A stretch of DNA of 64,000 nt. Origin: Beroe forskalii (Eukaryota; Ctenophora; Nuda; Beroida; Beroidae). The notes beneath the pieces were generated by a model. It searched no databases and was not told the origin of the DNA. It worked only from the letters and a program-made list of their open reading frames with translations. The position numbers were made by a program, and so were the translations under genes. The stretch's first letter is position 1. Each line of letters begins with the position of its first letter. This document shows positions 32,901-45,286 of the stretch, one piece after another. Where the stretch lies: NCBI GenBank assembly GCA_011033025.1, contig WFMF01000170.1, forward strand, positions 1 to 64,000. The letters run 5' to 3'.

Positions 32901-35015
32901 TACACAATGTTCTACTTCCATCACCTGCATGTCTGCCTGCACTTATGTGTGACTTGAGAATACTAGAGTGATCTGATATTTGTATCGTTATTAAAAACTC
33001 CGATGAGCTGTCCTCAAAATGGAATAGCAGTTTTAACCGGTGCATGGTAAATGGAGTAAGTTGGTGCCCCTGGGAATTGCTGGTCTCATTACATTGCTGT
33101 GTGTTTGATTAGTCCGTTAGATCTCTCGTCCAGCGAAGGGGCACCCTCCAAGGGCATCTCGTCTTCCGTAAATAGACCTTGTTAGCTTGTTACAGATTGC
33201 TCAGAGCTTTGTAACAAGAGATGGTGCTTGCAGTTTACCTCTCCTCACTCATAAATCTCCTTGAACAGTTGTTGTAATAATATACGGCACAGAATAAGCA
33301 AAGAATGACTTAATGCTTGTCTTTTGGTTTCGTTCATTTCACTTTCCGTCGTATTTGTTTAAAAGCCTCTAATTATAACAACAGATAACTTTAGTTTTCA
33401 GCTGAATTTATAATTTGTATGTGATTAATAAACCTGCAATAAAATTGATTATTTTGAGTATGATTCTAACACTTATTCACTTGTGTTATTCAACAGTTTC
33501 AACACATATAAGGAGCGTCTTCTTTCTTGGTAGTGGACACGTCTACTAACCCAAAGTGGACGCCCACTATCGAGATAGTTCACGTCTACAATGTGCGTCG
33601 GACTACTTGCTACTGCCCAGTGTTCTGTTGACAATAGGTGTTTACTCTTCATGCCAAGTGCAATACATAATTCAACAACACTATATTGTGAAGTTGTAAC
33701 AAACGTTGCTAATATGCAGTGTTCAGTCGATTGGACATGTTACGTCATACAACTGATTACATAACCTCCAGAACATTTCTGACGTTCCTATACACGTTTC
33801 TAACACGTGATTTGTAACAACTTGTGTACGTCGCACGTTTTCCTCTTTCGTAAGGTTTACGTTTTGTAAGGTTTATTTTGTTGCCATCACTTTGTTTCTT
33901 TGTTTCGAACTCTCGAAGCTGATTTACTATAATGTCTCCGATTCAAGTTAATTAATAATTCAGCTGCAGTGCCCCACAAGTGAGATGGCTGCGATAATCA
34001 GGCACCGATCTATGTGAACTGTAATCTACTGTTAGAGAATTCATTACTTATACTAGTTTACTTAGCGTAATATTATGTACGGATATTTAGTATTTGGTCC
34101 AGTTATAGGTTTACTCTTATCTACTCTCTTTACTCTCTGCCCTCTGACTTTCCCGAAAATGAACTTATATCTTTCTATTTATTTATTAATAAAACAAGGT
34201 GCAAGTGACACAAAATCTTTTTGCATACTTCTATCATTTTCCGAAATAAAATGCTTATTAATTTTTCACCAAATTATGATAAACTGACCATTTAATAAAG
34301 TAGTAAATAGTATGTAAGTTCATTTCGGGCTGCAAGTAAGACTCAGGTAGAGAGCCTGAAGCCTCCTTGTGACCGAATGTGTGTGCACTGTGCGTGGTAG
34401 GTATTCGTGGCTTATGATTAGTTAATAAAACAGCACTAACAGTACTCTGGTAATGACTATCATTACGATGTACGACGTATAATGGCCTGACAACAACCTG
34501 AAAACACCGTCACGTGACCGTGCTCATGTTTAATGTACTCAGTACCTGAGATATGCAGGCACTATATACCAGAGAATGTTCTGAAGTTTCCAGGGTATAT
34601 CCTTGTGAAGTCGTGAGTTACAGCCTGCGTCATCTTGTCAGAGATCTGTGGAGTTAATAATGGTATCCTGCACTATCTAGGGGCTTGTAACTTGTTCTGA
34701 TTGGGGTGAAACACGCCTTGGAATCAGTGACAAATCTTCATCATAACACTGGGCTTGTAATGATAAAGATCTCCATATAACAACATCTCCGGGGAGAGTG
34801 ATGCTATGAAATAATATGGATGTGCTGATGTAAGGTGTGATTGGATCAAGAGAATATTCTCGAATACTGGAGCTGTTCTGACAGCTTGCACCACAATTCG
34901 TCAGACCTACGTTATTAGTTAATAGAAGCTTCTAGTGTTGCGTGTCTTGTACTGCCCGGGAGAAAACATAGAACTCGTCAGTCTTTGGAGTTTGTTACAG
35001 CTATCCTCTGTGTCA
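29970..35015 (+). other. Large intron of gene 2 (first part)
   Basis: No exon recognised. It contains the retroposon-like stretch at about 30601-31020. The rest is AT-rich unique-looking DNA. Confidence 0.45.
30601..31020. mobile_element. Retroposon-like remnant with GACA-rich end
   Basis: Begins TACTAGCGTTTGCCCACGAA, a start often seen in dispersed retroposon families, and ends with a (GACA)n-like run (30951-30990) then AATTATTAATATAGAT. No ORF. Family unclear. Confidence 0.4.
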
Positions 35016-35563
35016 GCCAAGTGACCAGCGTCTTTTGGAACAGCAAAGTGACCAGCGTCTTTTGGAACAACAAAGTGGCCAGCGTCTCTTGGCACAGCAA
35101 AGTGACCAGCGTCTCTTGGGACAGCAAAGTGACCAGCGTCTCTTGGCACAGCAAAGTGACCAGCGTCTCTTGGCACAGCAAAGTGACCAGTGTCTCTTGT
35201 CACAGCAAAGTGACCAGCGTCTCTTAGCACAGCAAAGTGACCAGCGCCTCCTGGAACAGCAAAGTGATCAGCGTATCTTGGCGCAGCAAAGTGATCAGCG
35301 TATCTTGGCACAGCAAAGTGATCAGCGTATCTTGGCACAGCAAAGTGACCAGCGTCTCTTGGCACAACAAAGTGATCAGCGTATCCTGGCACAACAAAGT
35401 GATCAGCGTATCTTGGCACAACAAAGTGATCAGCGTATCTTGGCACAGCAAAGTGACAAGCGTCTCTTGGCACAACAAAGTGATCAGCGTATGTTGGCAC
35501 AACAAAGTGACCAGCGTATCTTGGCACAACAAAGTGACCAGCGTCTCTTGGAACAGCAAAGTG
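35016..35563. repeat. 27-bp minisatellite
   Basis: About 20 copies of AGTGACCAGCGTCTCTTGGC plus ACAGCAA, with CGTATCTTGGC variants. Since 27 is a multiple of 3, several frames on both strands stay open; on + the unit would read QQSDQRLLA. No splice context or start supports a protein. Confidence 0.9.
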
Positions 35564-35575
35564 ATAACAAGCAAG

Positions 35576-38477
35576 AAGACTGCACACATAAACGTGTGAC
35601 TCATCTTCCAGTAATTTTATGTGTAATAATGCCAGATTTAAACTATAATTATTCCGGTTATTCCTCTTACAGTTCTATTTTCCGATATCAGATTATCCGG
35701 AGATCCACTCATTTTTATGCTATTATTTCTGTGCTGTGAGCAGACATTTGCTCTTTTGTCTTTGGCTTCGTGTCTGGTATAGTCAAATTACTGTCATTTG
35801 CCTGTCGTTGCTAGGTTTTTTGTTTGTTTTTCGCTCCCTCCGAAACCATGAAAACTTGCTTGCTGTCTGAATAAAAACCACCAACAGAATTTATCTAAGT
35901 TTTTCCAATTTCTTTCTTGACACTTCCAACATCATATTATCTTAATAAGTTAATAGTAGGTACTAAAACAGCCTCGGCCTGACATCCAATTCAAAGCACA
36001 TCAAACCTCGACATTTTTTGCATTTTTAAGCCGTCCAATAGGTTAGGCTGCCTAACAACTGCAAGAAGTCTTAGTAATGCCACGCAGTGGTATGCAGGCA
36101 GTGGAGATATTAATAGTACACACCGCTTTATTGCTTACTGGGTTTAAATAACACTGTGTAGAGGTTGCTTGCTTGTGTAAACTACTTTTATGGACAGACT
36201 CGAAACTTCACCATTGATAAGCAACTTCACCCTAGCAAATGTGAAGCTGTGCACTAGTAAATACCCGTTGAAACTGCAACTCTGAACTCTTATACGTGAG
36301 CGAATACAGTGATTTAGTAAGTCATGTTGTCAACATGACGCTGTGACGTGGGGTGGGAATGTTCTAGCGTACATTATGCGCATATGTTCACCTGGTAGCT
36401 AGGCTGTGTGACGTCATCAACTCTCCATTCTGAAGTGTCACGATGACGTCACCCTCTATCAGCTGTCACTACTGCGTGACTTCGTAGTGTAAACCTCACT
36501 AGTTCCGTGTTCCCTATTGACAAGTTTGTGTGCGGGCGCTTGCTACGGATTGCCGTTGTTGATTTGAATATATTTCGCTTTCGTTGCACAGTGTAGAATA
36601 ATAATTGTCATTTGCTTTTTTTGACTTTTGAGATGTACGATTTCTGAGGAAGCTTAGCTCTTGGTTATGTTTTTTATTTGAGAGATAAAATTTCTCGGAA
36701 TTGTTTGCTCAGTGCTCAGTCAATAAGTACTTTAAATCTGTTTATCTACTCACCTTAGTAGTCGGAATAGTGCCTAATAAATTCTTCCCACGGATCATTA
36801 TAAAGGGATGGTGGTATTGAATACGAATTATTGCGGTGGGCAGCTGTATCATTAACCATAAAAATTACTGTCTAATGTTATAAGCTCTGATTTGGATCTA
36901 CCAAGGAAAAGACACGATCATGGCCGGGCCGAACTCATTAAACGTTGTAATACTCTCTGTTTCTGTCATCTGAATGACGTAATATTGTCAGCACTCGACC
37001 CCTTATGTCTGCTGGGCAGTGAATACTCTACACTTGTTAGGGTGTGAAAACACTACTACTCAAGGTCTAATTAGCTGCCTAACGTTCATTCTCATACCCT
37101 CCTGACCTATACCCCAGTCATTTACTGAGCTGCCTAACGCTACGCTTTTCATGTCCAAATTTTCGGTTTTCTGTTCTTAACACTGCACTAGTATTATTAT
37201 TTCCCATGAAGTTTTCATCAAGCCTCCAGTAATGCAGTGTTAAATTAGACCTGGCAACAGAACGCGTCACTGTGTGAAAGTTTTCCGTTGTTTTGATACT
37301 CGTTTTCTCCGATCACAACAGTGTATTCGGCTGCATATTAACATATTATTTCAGTCATATTCTGCTGCTTCTCAATAACTTTGTGATCTTTTTGTGAATC
37401 GTTTAATTGCAATTTACCAGTGCATATACTAAGGATAGTTGGATTTGTAATAAATCCTTGTTTTTCTTCCTGTGTAATTATCAATCGACTAATTAATTTT
37501 GAAGGCATTGTTTTAGTGCTTTCCTTCTGCTCAAATCAGCAGTTAGTTAGCTGAATGTCCTTTCAGTATATGCATAAAAGTTAAAAAAATAACCCTAGTG
37601 TAGTTAATAGTAGTGTACTTCTTAAAGTTCATAGAGGATCCTAAACTTTTAGTGGACATGAGAAATCGCCAATAGGCAGTTTAATTCTTGGGGCTCAGGG
37701 GATTAAATTCGAGGGGACTTAATTTTGGTCGTAGCCAGAATATCCTTTATTGCAAAAAGTTAAAAGGGGATATTTTTCAAGTGATGCCATTGTTGTCTTT
37801 GATTGTTTCATCTTTTTTGTCTGTTTTTTATGCACCCATTTTTCTCAACGTACGATTTTTGGCACCTTTCAATTTTCAAATGGTTTTATTTTTGTTGCTT
37901 AATTGTGTTCCCATTCAGGACTTTTCATATGTTTCTATCCAGGATTTGGTGTCGATAGGGGATTGAATGGGCCATGGGGAAGGGGTGTAAATCAAAAACC
38001 CCCAGTGGATATAAAAAATCGCCAATTGAGGCTTTAAGCAGAATGCCCCTTCATAGAATATTTTACTTCATGCACTCATTAATAAAAGTCTTGAATATGT
38101 TCTTCAATAGTAGAGCACCGCCTGTACTGGGATATAAGTCTGTTCGAACTTGACGTGAAGTAGCATACACCCAGTTAAACTGATGTTAAACTCTGCTCAG
38201 AACAACGCTATCGTATTTCACTTGTGCTTGTTTTAGAATTGTTCTTCTGTCAACTTGTAGTTTGCAATAAATAAATATAACAATCAGTGGTATACGCAGT
38301 CTATGGTTTGTACTCTGGATGATACATTACTCACTACATTGTCGTGATCGTAAAAATATCATATTATTAAATCAAGATTAAAGTGACTGCAGTAGTGAAA
38401 TTCAGCACGTTTGCTCGATTGAGTATTAAGACTTTAATCTGCTACAAACGCTAGGAATCTCATGAAGCACGGTATTC
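35576..38477 (+). other. Large intron of gene 2 (second part), with promoter-like motifs
   Basis: AT-rich with no exon recognised. Holds two perfect CRE octamers, listed separately, about 2 kb upstream of an alternative first coding exon. Confidence 0.45.
36409..36451. promoter_or_regulatory. Two CRE motifs (TGACGTCA) 35 bp apart
   Basis: Perfect palindromic octamers at 36409-36416 and 36444-36451, with GTGACGTGG also at about 36346. CREB/ATF family sites cluster in promoters; this could mark the promoter of the alternative first exon at 38478. Confidence 0.4.
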
Positions 38478-38568
38478 ATGGTGGTTTTGGAAATGAACAA
38501 CGTGGGCTTCGAGTGGGATGACCACGGCTTTGATACTGACTTCATCAAGGAGTTTTATCACAACCTCG
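38478..38568 (+). CDS. Unidentified gene 2, alternative first coding exon
   Basis: ATG at 38478, then MVVLEMNNVGFEWDDHGF and DTDFIKEFYHNL, donor GTATGT at 38569 after one base of a Gly codon (phase 1). Joined to the exon at 41907 it continues GYDDKDCEDPDTYIS. The upstream exon at 29828 ends in the same phase and the same split Gly, so the two are probably alternative 5' ends. Family not recognised. Confidence 0.6.
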
Positions 38569-41056
38569 GTATGTGTGTGTTAGAGGTCGATACACTGCTG
38601 TTGAAAGCATTTTTTTAATAACTTTACTCCCGGAGCTTAACTAGATACAACGTATCTATACATTTTATAACGTATCTCTACATCCAGCGGTTGTTTTTAT
38701 TATTAACAATTAGTAAGGCCAGTGTGTTTCACAAACACGGCTGTTCATGCATTCTGTCTAACTGATAACCCAAATTGCAACTTTGAAGCACAGATTTTGA
38801 TACTAAGAACTTATACTCTGCTTCTTGTCTTATTTAATTAAGGTTTCATCCTACTAATAGAATGCATGACTGATTTTTGTGATTGATTCACTCTTCACTC
38901 ATTATAGCGATATTGATGAAATGGCTGTACCATCTTCCGTTCTTCCATTGATCTTGATGTATTAGGATAATAAATTCAGTTAATAATCCTGCAAAACACA
39001 ATATGATATGCGTAACATTGATTGATTTACTCACCTCGTGTATTCAAACATTTCCATTTCAGCAATACGACAAAAAATTCGTCATAAGTTAGGTTAGAAT
39101 ACACTAAAGCTGTAACTGTATAGTGTAACTGTATAGCCCTTTTCTTCTCACTGTTTTAAGTACTTCTGAGTTTTGTTATCCCCTTTTTCTCGATAGAGCT
39201 CAGTTCAATACTGTTCGGAAGTTTGAACATTGATGAGGAACAGTGAACACTTCTATTTTCTAAAAATCACTGCGTTTCCGGTTTATTATAATGTGATAAG
39301 TAATGCTGTAATCAGATTGGTTTAAACTTTATCACCAAACAGGGACCAGGATAAAAATTTTTAAATTTATGAATAAATGCCTGAAATATCTCATTATAGT
39401 ACAATACAAGAATGTTAAAATGTACAATTTATTGTACTATGTATAATGTATAGGTAATGTACTGCTTCATACAGGCAATTGCTACTGTACACATTGTTTC
39501 AGACAATATCTTATATCTGCACCTTTACTCATGAGGTTCTATGACCCTGTGAAACTGTAATTTAAGAATTTAGTACAATTAAATCACGATACATTCGAAA
39601 CTTTTAGAACTGATCAAATTGCAGCATTCAGTGGGATAGATAAAATAAATGCATAATAATTTGACAATTTGAATTGCATCATGGTGTCGTGTTACGATAA
39701 CTTGTCATGTGAAACCTTGTGAGAATGATGCCAAGTAGTGTTCAAATTCGGAGAAGGAGAGTTGAGCATCTTTGGAACCCCTGCTTTGGTCATGGAAGCT
39801 TATGACCGTATAATACAAGGATGCGAATTTGGATCAAATGAAAGATGATGGTAGATGATATAATAACACGTCATGTGATGTTATCCATTTATCACGTGAT
39901 ATCCGTGATCCATAGGACAATCAATATTCATTCAATCAAGCAGTAGCGTTTATTTAAAATTACTCTGCTGATTGCGTAGCAAAGTAAAACTTTTTGCATA
40001 ACAAAATCATTGCAACTGTGTGAATTTAAATATCTAAATATCGGCTGCTAAGCAGATAGTTTTATATGTTTGCATTTTATATCGATTAAAATGGACATGA
40101 TAATTCTAGACCTCATACGTTCTAAATATGGAATGCGTGAGCTGTGAAGTATGAGTTGCTACATCCCCAGATTTTCTACCATATCACGATGTAGCAATCG
40201 AAATGTTCTACAATTTCTATGTAACGAAATGTTCTGCCGTTTCTACTGTTGAGCTGAACGCAAAACATAGAATTTAGCCTCGTATTAATTTGTGTACATT
40301 TCATCTGCATATTTGTATCACAGTACAGAAGTGTTGCAATATGATCAACCCAAGCCAATTGCCAGCAGCCAGTATTATTATTAGTCAGTAAACTTTAAGT
40401 ACAGAAGATCATGGGGTTGATAATACGAAATATAACTTGCTGTACATTCAAAGATTTAATTTCTTTACAGATGCACCAGCATTCACTTTGTTGATTGAGT
40501 GCAAATTCGCTCCTGTCTTACCTAAGCAGTGAGCTAGTGCTTAGCCCCTCACAGAATCACTGAGTGTAGAGCCCCGTGCAGAGTGTACCTTTACAACACC
40601 GATAATCAAAGTTGGTGTACAATGTACATTATACACTATAAATTGTGCATTACATGGTGTACATTGTACACAGTGTATTGTGTGCATATAACACGTTCAA
40701 TTTATCGCATAATCTCTAAATACACTGTGTGTATGTGTTGATGAAATGATAATGCACTGACCATTCACTGAATTTTATTTCGTGTACTGGATTATGATTT
40801 TTAAATTTTACATGTATTGTATTCTGTATGTATGTACAATGCACTGTGTACTCAGTAACTTTTGAATGTGTGTTATGTTAGTCTGACGAACTAGAGGCAA
40901 TTTGGTATTCTTCATTCGACCATCGATGTTCGGTTAATTGGCGGTTAATAAACGGTTTACCTGCTGCAAGAATGTTATAAACGGTAGATAATTGTAACAG
41001 TTTGCAGGCCAGCTAACATCTGCAAGGATAGTCAATACTTCTATTGTGAACAATGT
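38569..41056 (+). other. Intron of gene 2
   Basis: AT-rich. Contains dyad-rich GTACATTGTAC / GTACAATGTAC motifs at 40,613-40,690 and 40,830-40,860. No exon recognised. Confidence 0.4.
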
Positions 41057-41906
41057 TCAGTGTTATTGCAAATAACACCCGATAACACTACTGTTCGTAC
41101 TTTTCGCCATCCTGCATAGTACACTATAAATGAGTACATTACATGTACAATGTATACCAGACAAATTAGCACACTGCTATGATTTACGCATTACCCTCCT
41201 CTTGCCTTCACAATTTATCACTGAATTACACCCGTGCAATACAACTGATGATATACATCATATTGTGTACTGAGCCTCCGCCCTGGACAGCTGAGAGGTG
41301 ATAATTAAGGTTAATGTGAACGTAGTCTATGCAGTACAATGATGGATTGATGGGAATGTGTATTCGAGTCTGATATCAGAGTATTAAAATATTTAATGTA
41401 AATCTGTAAATTGTGCCACCCCCACCCTCGTTTTAGCGACAGTGTACGGTTAGCTTAAATACGGTCATCACGAAACAACAGTGCGAAATAGCTTTGAATC
41501 AAATTTCATTTTGTATAGTTAATAAGGAGTTAAGGGTTTAATGATCAATACTGACGAGGGTCGTCACCACTGAAACAACTAACCGATTGCTTTCACAAAA
41601 ACTATCTGAGCGATGTTAACAGTTATTTTTCATGTATCGCAGTTATTTTGTGGGAGTAAACCCTGGCACCCATTCTTATTTTCTTAGTTGTGTTGCATCT
41701 CATGATGCAGTCTACTTCCTACCTTGATGTAACCGTTTCAAATTCATAATTGGCCGAAATAGCAACGAAAATAGAAACGTGATGGCATCATTGTGCGTGT
41801 GAAGCTGAAGAACATGTCCGACTTTGTTAACTTTTACGTTATGCTGTTAAAAATATCTGTGACAGCATTGTGATAAAGCCGTAAAAGAACAGTTTCATAT
41901 TTTCAG

Positions 41907-41975
41907 GTTACGATGACAAAGATTGTGAAGATCCTGATACCTACATCTCTATCCTCAACAGAAATACTACCCAAG
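41907..41975 (+). CDS. Unidentified gene 2, duplicated exon (copy A)
   Basis: Acceptor TTTTCAG, donor GTTAGA, phase 1 in and phase 1 out. Encodes YDDKDCEDPDTYISILNRNT then TQ. Identical peptide to the copy at 60527; the three nucleotide differences are all third-position synonymous. Confidence 0.7.
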
Positions 41976-42161
41976 GTTAGACCACTTTCTTAAAAATATT
42001 AGGCAGCTATAATTCATAAACTGATACAATTAGTTGCTCTTGAGCTCTTGAAACCTGTCGCCTAAGTACTATCATTGACAGCTCATAATTGACTCTCTTA
42101 GATTGAGTTACCCATTCACCCATGTCATATATACAACAAAGCGACCCCTATCAGTGCATAA

Positions 42162-43179
42162 GACCCCAACTAGTCGGTACATACCGCGGTACGTATCGCG
42201 GTACGTACCGCGGAACATGTCCTAACTAGTCGGTACATACCGCGGTACGTACCGTGGTATGTACCGATTAGTTAGAACATGTTCCGCGGTACATACCCCG
42301 GAACATATCCTAACTAGTCGGTACATACCGCGGTACGTACCGCATCTGCGCGCGCATTTATTCCCAAATTTCTTGCGATAAAGAGGTGAAGCTTCATGCA
42401 ACAAACAAAGGTCAATGATCTAGGCAATTGAAGCAAATCACTGGATATTTTACAACATCAAGAGTCAGACTTCAAAGCCACCAGAGTCAAACTCCGATCT
42501 TCCGGAGTCGAGGCGGACAGAGTCAAGGCAACAGGAGTCAAGGCAACCATGAGTATAAGGCCACCCGAGTCGACTTCGAGGCAACCAGTGTCGAAGCAAA
42601 CAATGGATCGCATAGCAGCATCAGGGAAAGGAATTTTCAAGGAATTTTCAAATATAATTTGTAACAAATGCATTGTTATTCAAATCATACACACTCAAAA
42701 GCATGTTAATGGGTGCTGAGTAGGTGATGCGGTGATAAGTTGAGCATGTGATCAGATTAAAAAAGAGCCCTGGATATCAAGGTGTGGGCTGTGACTCCTG
42801 TTTCCTTGACTCTGTTTGCCTTGATTCTGGGGGATCGGAGTTTGACTCTGGTGGCTTTGAAGTCTGACCCATGATGTTGTAAAATTGCTTCAATTTGCTT
42901 CAATTTGCTTCAATTACCTTGATCATTGACCTTTGTTTGTTGCATGAAGCTTCACCTCTTTATCGCAAGAAATTTGGGAATAAATGCGCGCGCAGAGGCG
43001 GTACGTACCGCGGTATGTACCGGCTAGTTAGGATATGTTCCGGGGTATGTACCGCGGAACATGTTCTAACTAATCGGTACATACCGCGGTACGTACCGCG
43101 GTATGTACCGACTAGTTAGGACATGTTCCGCGGTACGTACCGCGATACGTACCGCGGTATGTACCGATTAGTTGGGGTC
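42162..43179. mobile_element. 1,018-bp foldback element with TAA target duplications
   Basis: Termini GACCCCAACTAGTCGGTACA and its near-complement. Arms of about 385 bp (42162-42545 and 42791-43179) contain palindromic GGTACGTACCGCGGTA repeats and CATGAAGCTTCACCTC. Flanked by TAA at 42159-42161 and 43180-43182; copy B has the empty site GTGCATAACTG at 60774-60784. A 3-bp TAA duplication fits the PIF/Harbinger superfamily. No transposase, so non-autonomous. Short matching ORFs in the arms are by-products of the symmetry. Confidence 0.88.
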
Positions 43180-43374
43180 TAACTGGTTCTCTCGATTGAC
43201 AGGAATATCAATAAACATTTCTTTACAAGTGCGCGGCGCACTGCATGTGAATGGACATTTTACGGCGAATTGTCAATCTCAGATCTAACCTATACTCGTG
43301 CTGACACGAAACCGGTTATAACTGTCACTGACCTATGTCGTGATCTAAAGTAACCTCTGTTGGCGAGGAAAAGA

Positions 43375-44400
43375 CCTTCTCAAGTGGCCCAGTGACCCTT
43401 TTAATTTTCCTTGTCTAAAGGGACCCTATATCAGCGCTGAACCGACCCTATTGAGTAACCCACTGAGCCCTCTCCTTACCTGAAGTGACCCCTATCAGCG
43501 CAGAACCCTCTTGAGTGCCCCGCTGGCCCATGTCCTAACGTTAAGTGACTGTCATGAGCGCAGAACCGACCCTATCAAGTGACCCACTTACCCTTTTCCT
43601 TACTTAAAGTGACTCCTATCATTGCAGAACCTACCTTCTCGAGTGACCCACCGACCCTTTTCCTTACCTAAGCTGAAGTGACCCCTATCAGTGCAGAACC
43701 GACCCCCATGAGTGAACCACCGACCCTTTTCCTTACCTAAAGTGACTTCATCAGCGCAGAACCAACCCTATCAAGTGATCCACTGACCCCTTTCCTTACC
43801 TAAAGTGACCCCTATCAGCGCAGAACCGGCCCTCTTGAGTGACCCACTGACCCCTTTCCTTGCCTACAGTGACCCCTACAGTACAGAACCGACCCTATAA
43901 AGTTACCCACTGGCCCCTCTCCTTACCTAAAGTGACCCCTATCAGCGCAGAACCGACCCTATTGAGTGACCCACTGGCCCCTTTCCTTACCTAGGGTGAC
44001 CCCTATCAGTGCAGAACCGACCCCCATGAGTGAACCACCGACCCTTTTCCTTACCTAAAGTGACCCCTATCAGTGCAGAACCGACCCTATCACGTGACCC
44101 ACTGACCACTTTCCTTACCTAAAGTGTCTCCTATCAGCGCAGAACCGACCCTATCAAGTGATCCACTGACCCCTTTCCTTACCTAAAGTGACCCCTATCA
44201 GTGCAGAACCGACCCCCATGAGTGAACCACCGACCCTTTTCCTTACCTAAAGTGACCCCTATCAGTGCAGAACCCCCCCCATGAACCAGAACTGACCCTA
44301 AAGTGACTGAACCCTTTTCCTTACCTAAAGTGACCCCTATCAGCGCAGAACCGACCCTGTCAAGTTAACAAGTTACCCTCTAACCCATGTCCTACAGCAA
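43375..44400. repeat. ~64-bp tandem array, copy A
   Basis: About 15 imperfect units of CCTTACCTAAAGTGACCCCT ATCAGCGCAGAACCGACCCT and a CAAGTGACCCACTGACCCC segment. Copy B has fewer units. Confidence 0.88.
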
Positions 44401-44917
44401 AGTGACCCATATCAGCGCATATTAATTACCCTGGACTAAATCTTGAAGACAATAAAAGTCGATTATGAAATGGTGGTGGAAAATTGTGAAATAGTGTTGG
44501 TTGTATAAAATCAGAAATTTTGATGGTTATAAAGTAGTAATAAATAATGAAATCGATGTCTTCTTCGTTGAACAAATCCCCATGAATCGTCGTCTTGTGA
44601 GTCTCGCTGGCTGCTCGTCTGGGTGTTGTAGACTTCTGAAATGAAACAAGTATAAGTCGAGTATACAATATAATACAGAATTTCAGAAGGTATCAGAATA
44701 AAATCCAACACCAAAGTAAGAAATCAATTGAAAATTTGTCAAAATTCTGAAGAAAAGAAATGGAGTTACCTGTTGATAGTCGTGTAAGTTGATTACCTAA
44801 TTTCTTTAGACCCCAGTGAAGTGAAACATCTGTGTACTCTGAAATGATGGTTAATACCTACCTATTTGCTGAAAAGTATGGTTAGTAAGAATGAACACAA
44901 TCGAGTTGACATGCCAG

Positions 44918-45249
44918 GTTCAACTTTTCTCTCACAAAATCAAACGACATCAGACCTTTAGGTCGTCATAAATGTTTGAATTTTGATCGAGTCGAGTTGA
45001 ACAGAGTATGCGGATATGTAGCTATGAAATCAAAAAAAATAAAAGTTCGACTTTTTTCGAACAAAATCAAACGACATCAGACCAATTGGTCGTCATAAAT
45101 GTTTGTATTTTGTTCAAGTCAAGTCGAACTAGGTACTAAAACTAGATAATTATGAGACATATGCACAAGCTCAAATCACCTCTAACAAATCCAAACGACA
45201 TCAGACCGTATGGTCGTCATAAATATCTGAATTTGTGAAGTTGATTTGA
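44918..45249. ncRNA. Three tandem covarying hairpins, copy A
   Basis: Hairpins at 44918-45002, 45044-45130 and 45171-45249. All share the core CAAACGACATCAGACC-N4-GGTCGTCATAAAT. Outer stems differ but each is self-complementary: GTTCAACT/AGTTGAAC, AGTTCGACTT/AAGTCGAACT, TCAAATCA/TGATTTGA. This points to selection for structure. They could be a structured RNA, a small-RNA precursor cluster, or a 3' untranslated structure of the minus-strand ORF that stops at 45287. No known family is recognised. Confidence 0.5.
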
Positions 45250-45286
45250 AAATGAAAACTAATGTAATTAACTCTAAACCTAACTT

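Noticed and set aside
34919..35739. 222-codon minus and 234-codon plus ORFs
   Set aside because: A 27-bp minisatellite, open on both strands; no supporting gene structure.
42222..43119. Two near-identical 60-74-codon ORFs in opposite orientation
   Set aside because: They are the same arm sequence of the foldback element read twice.
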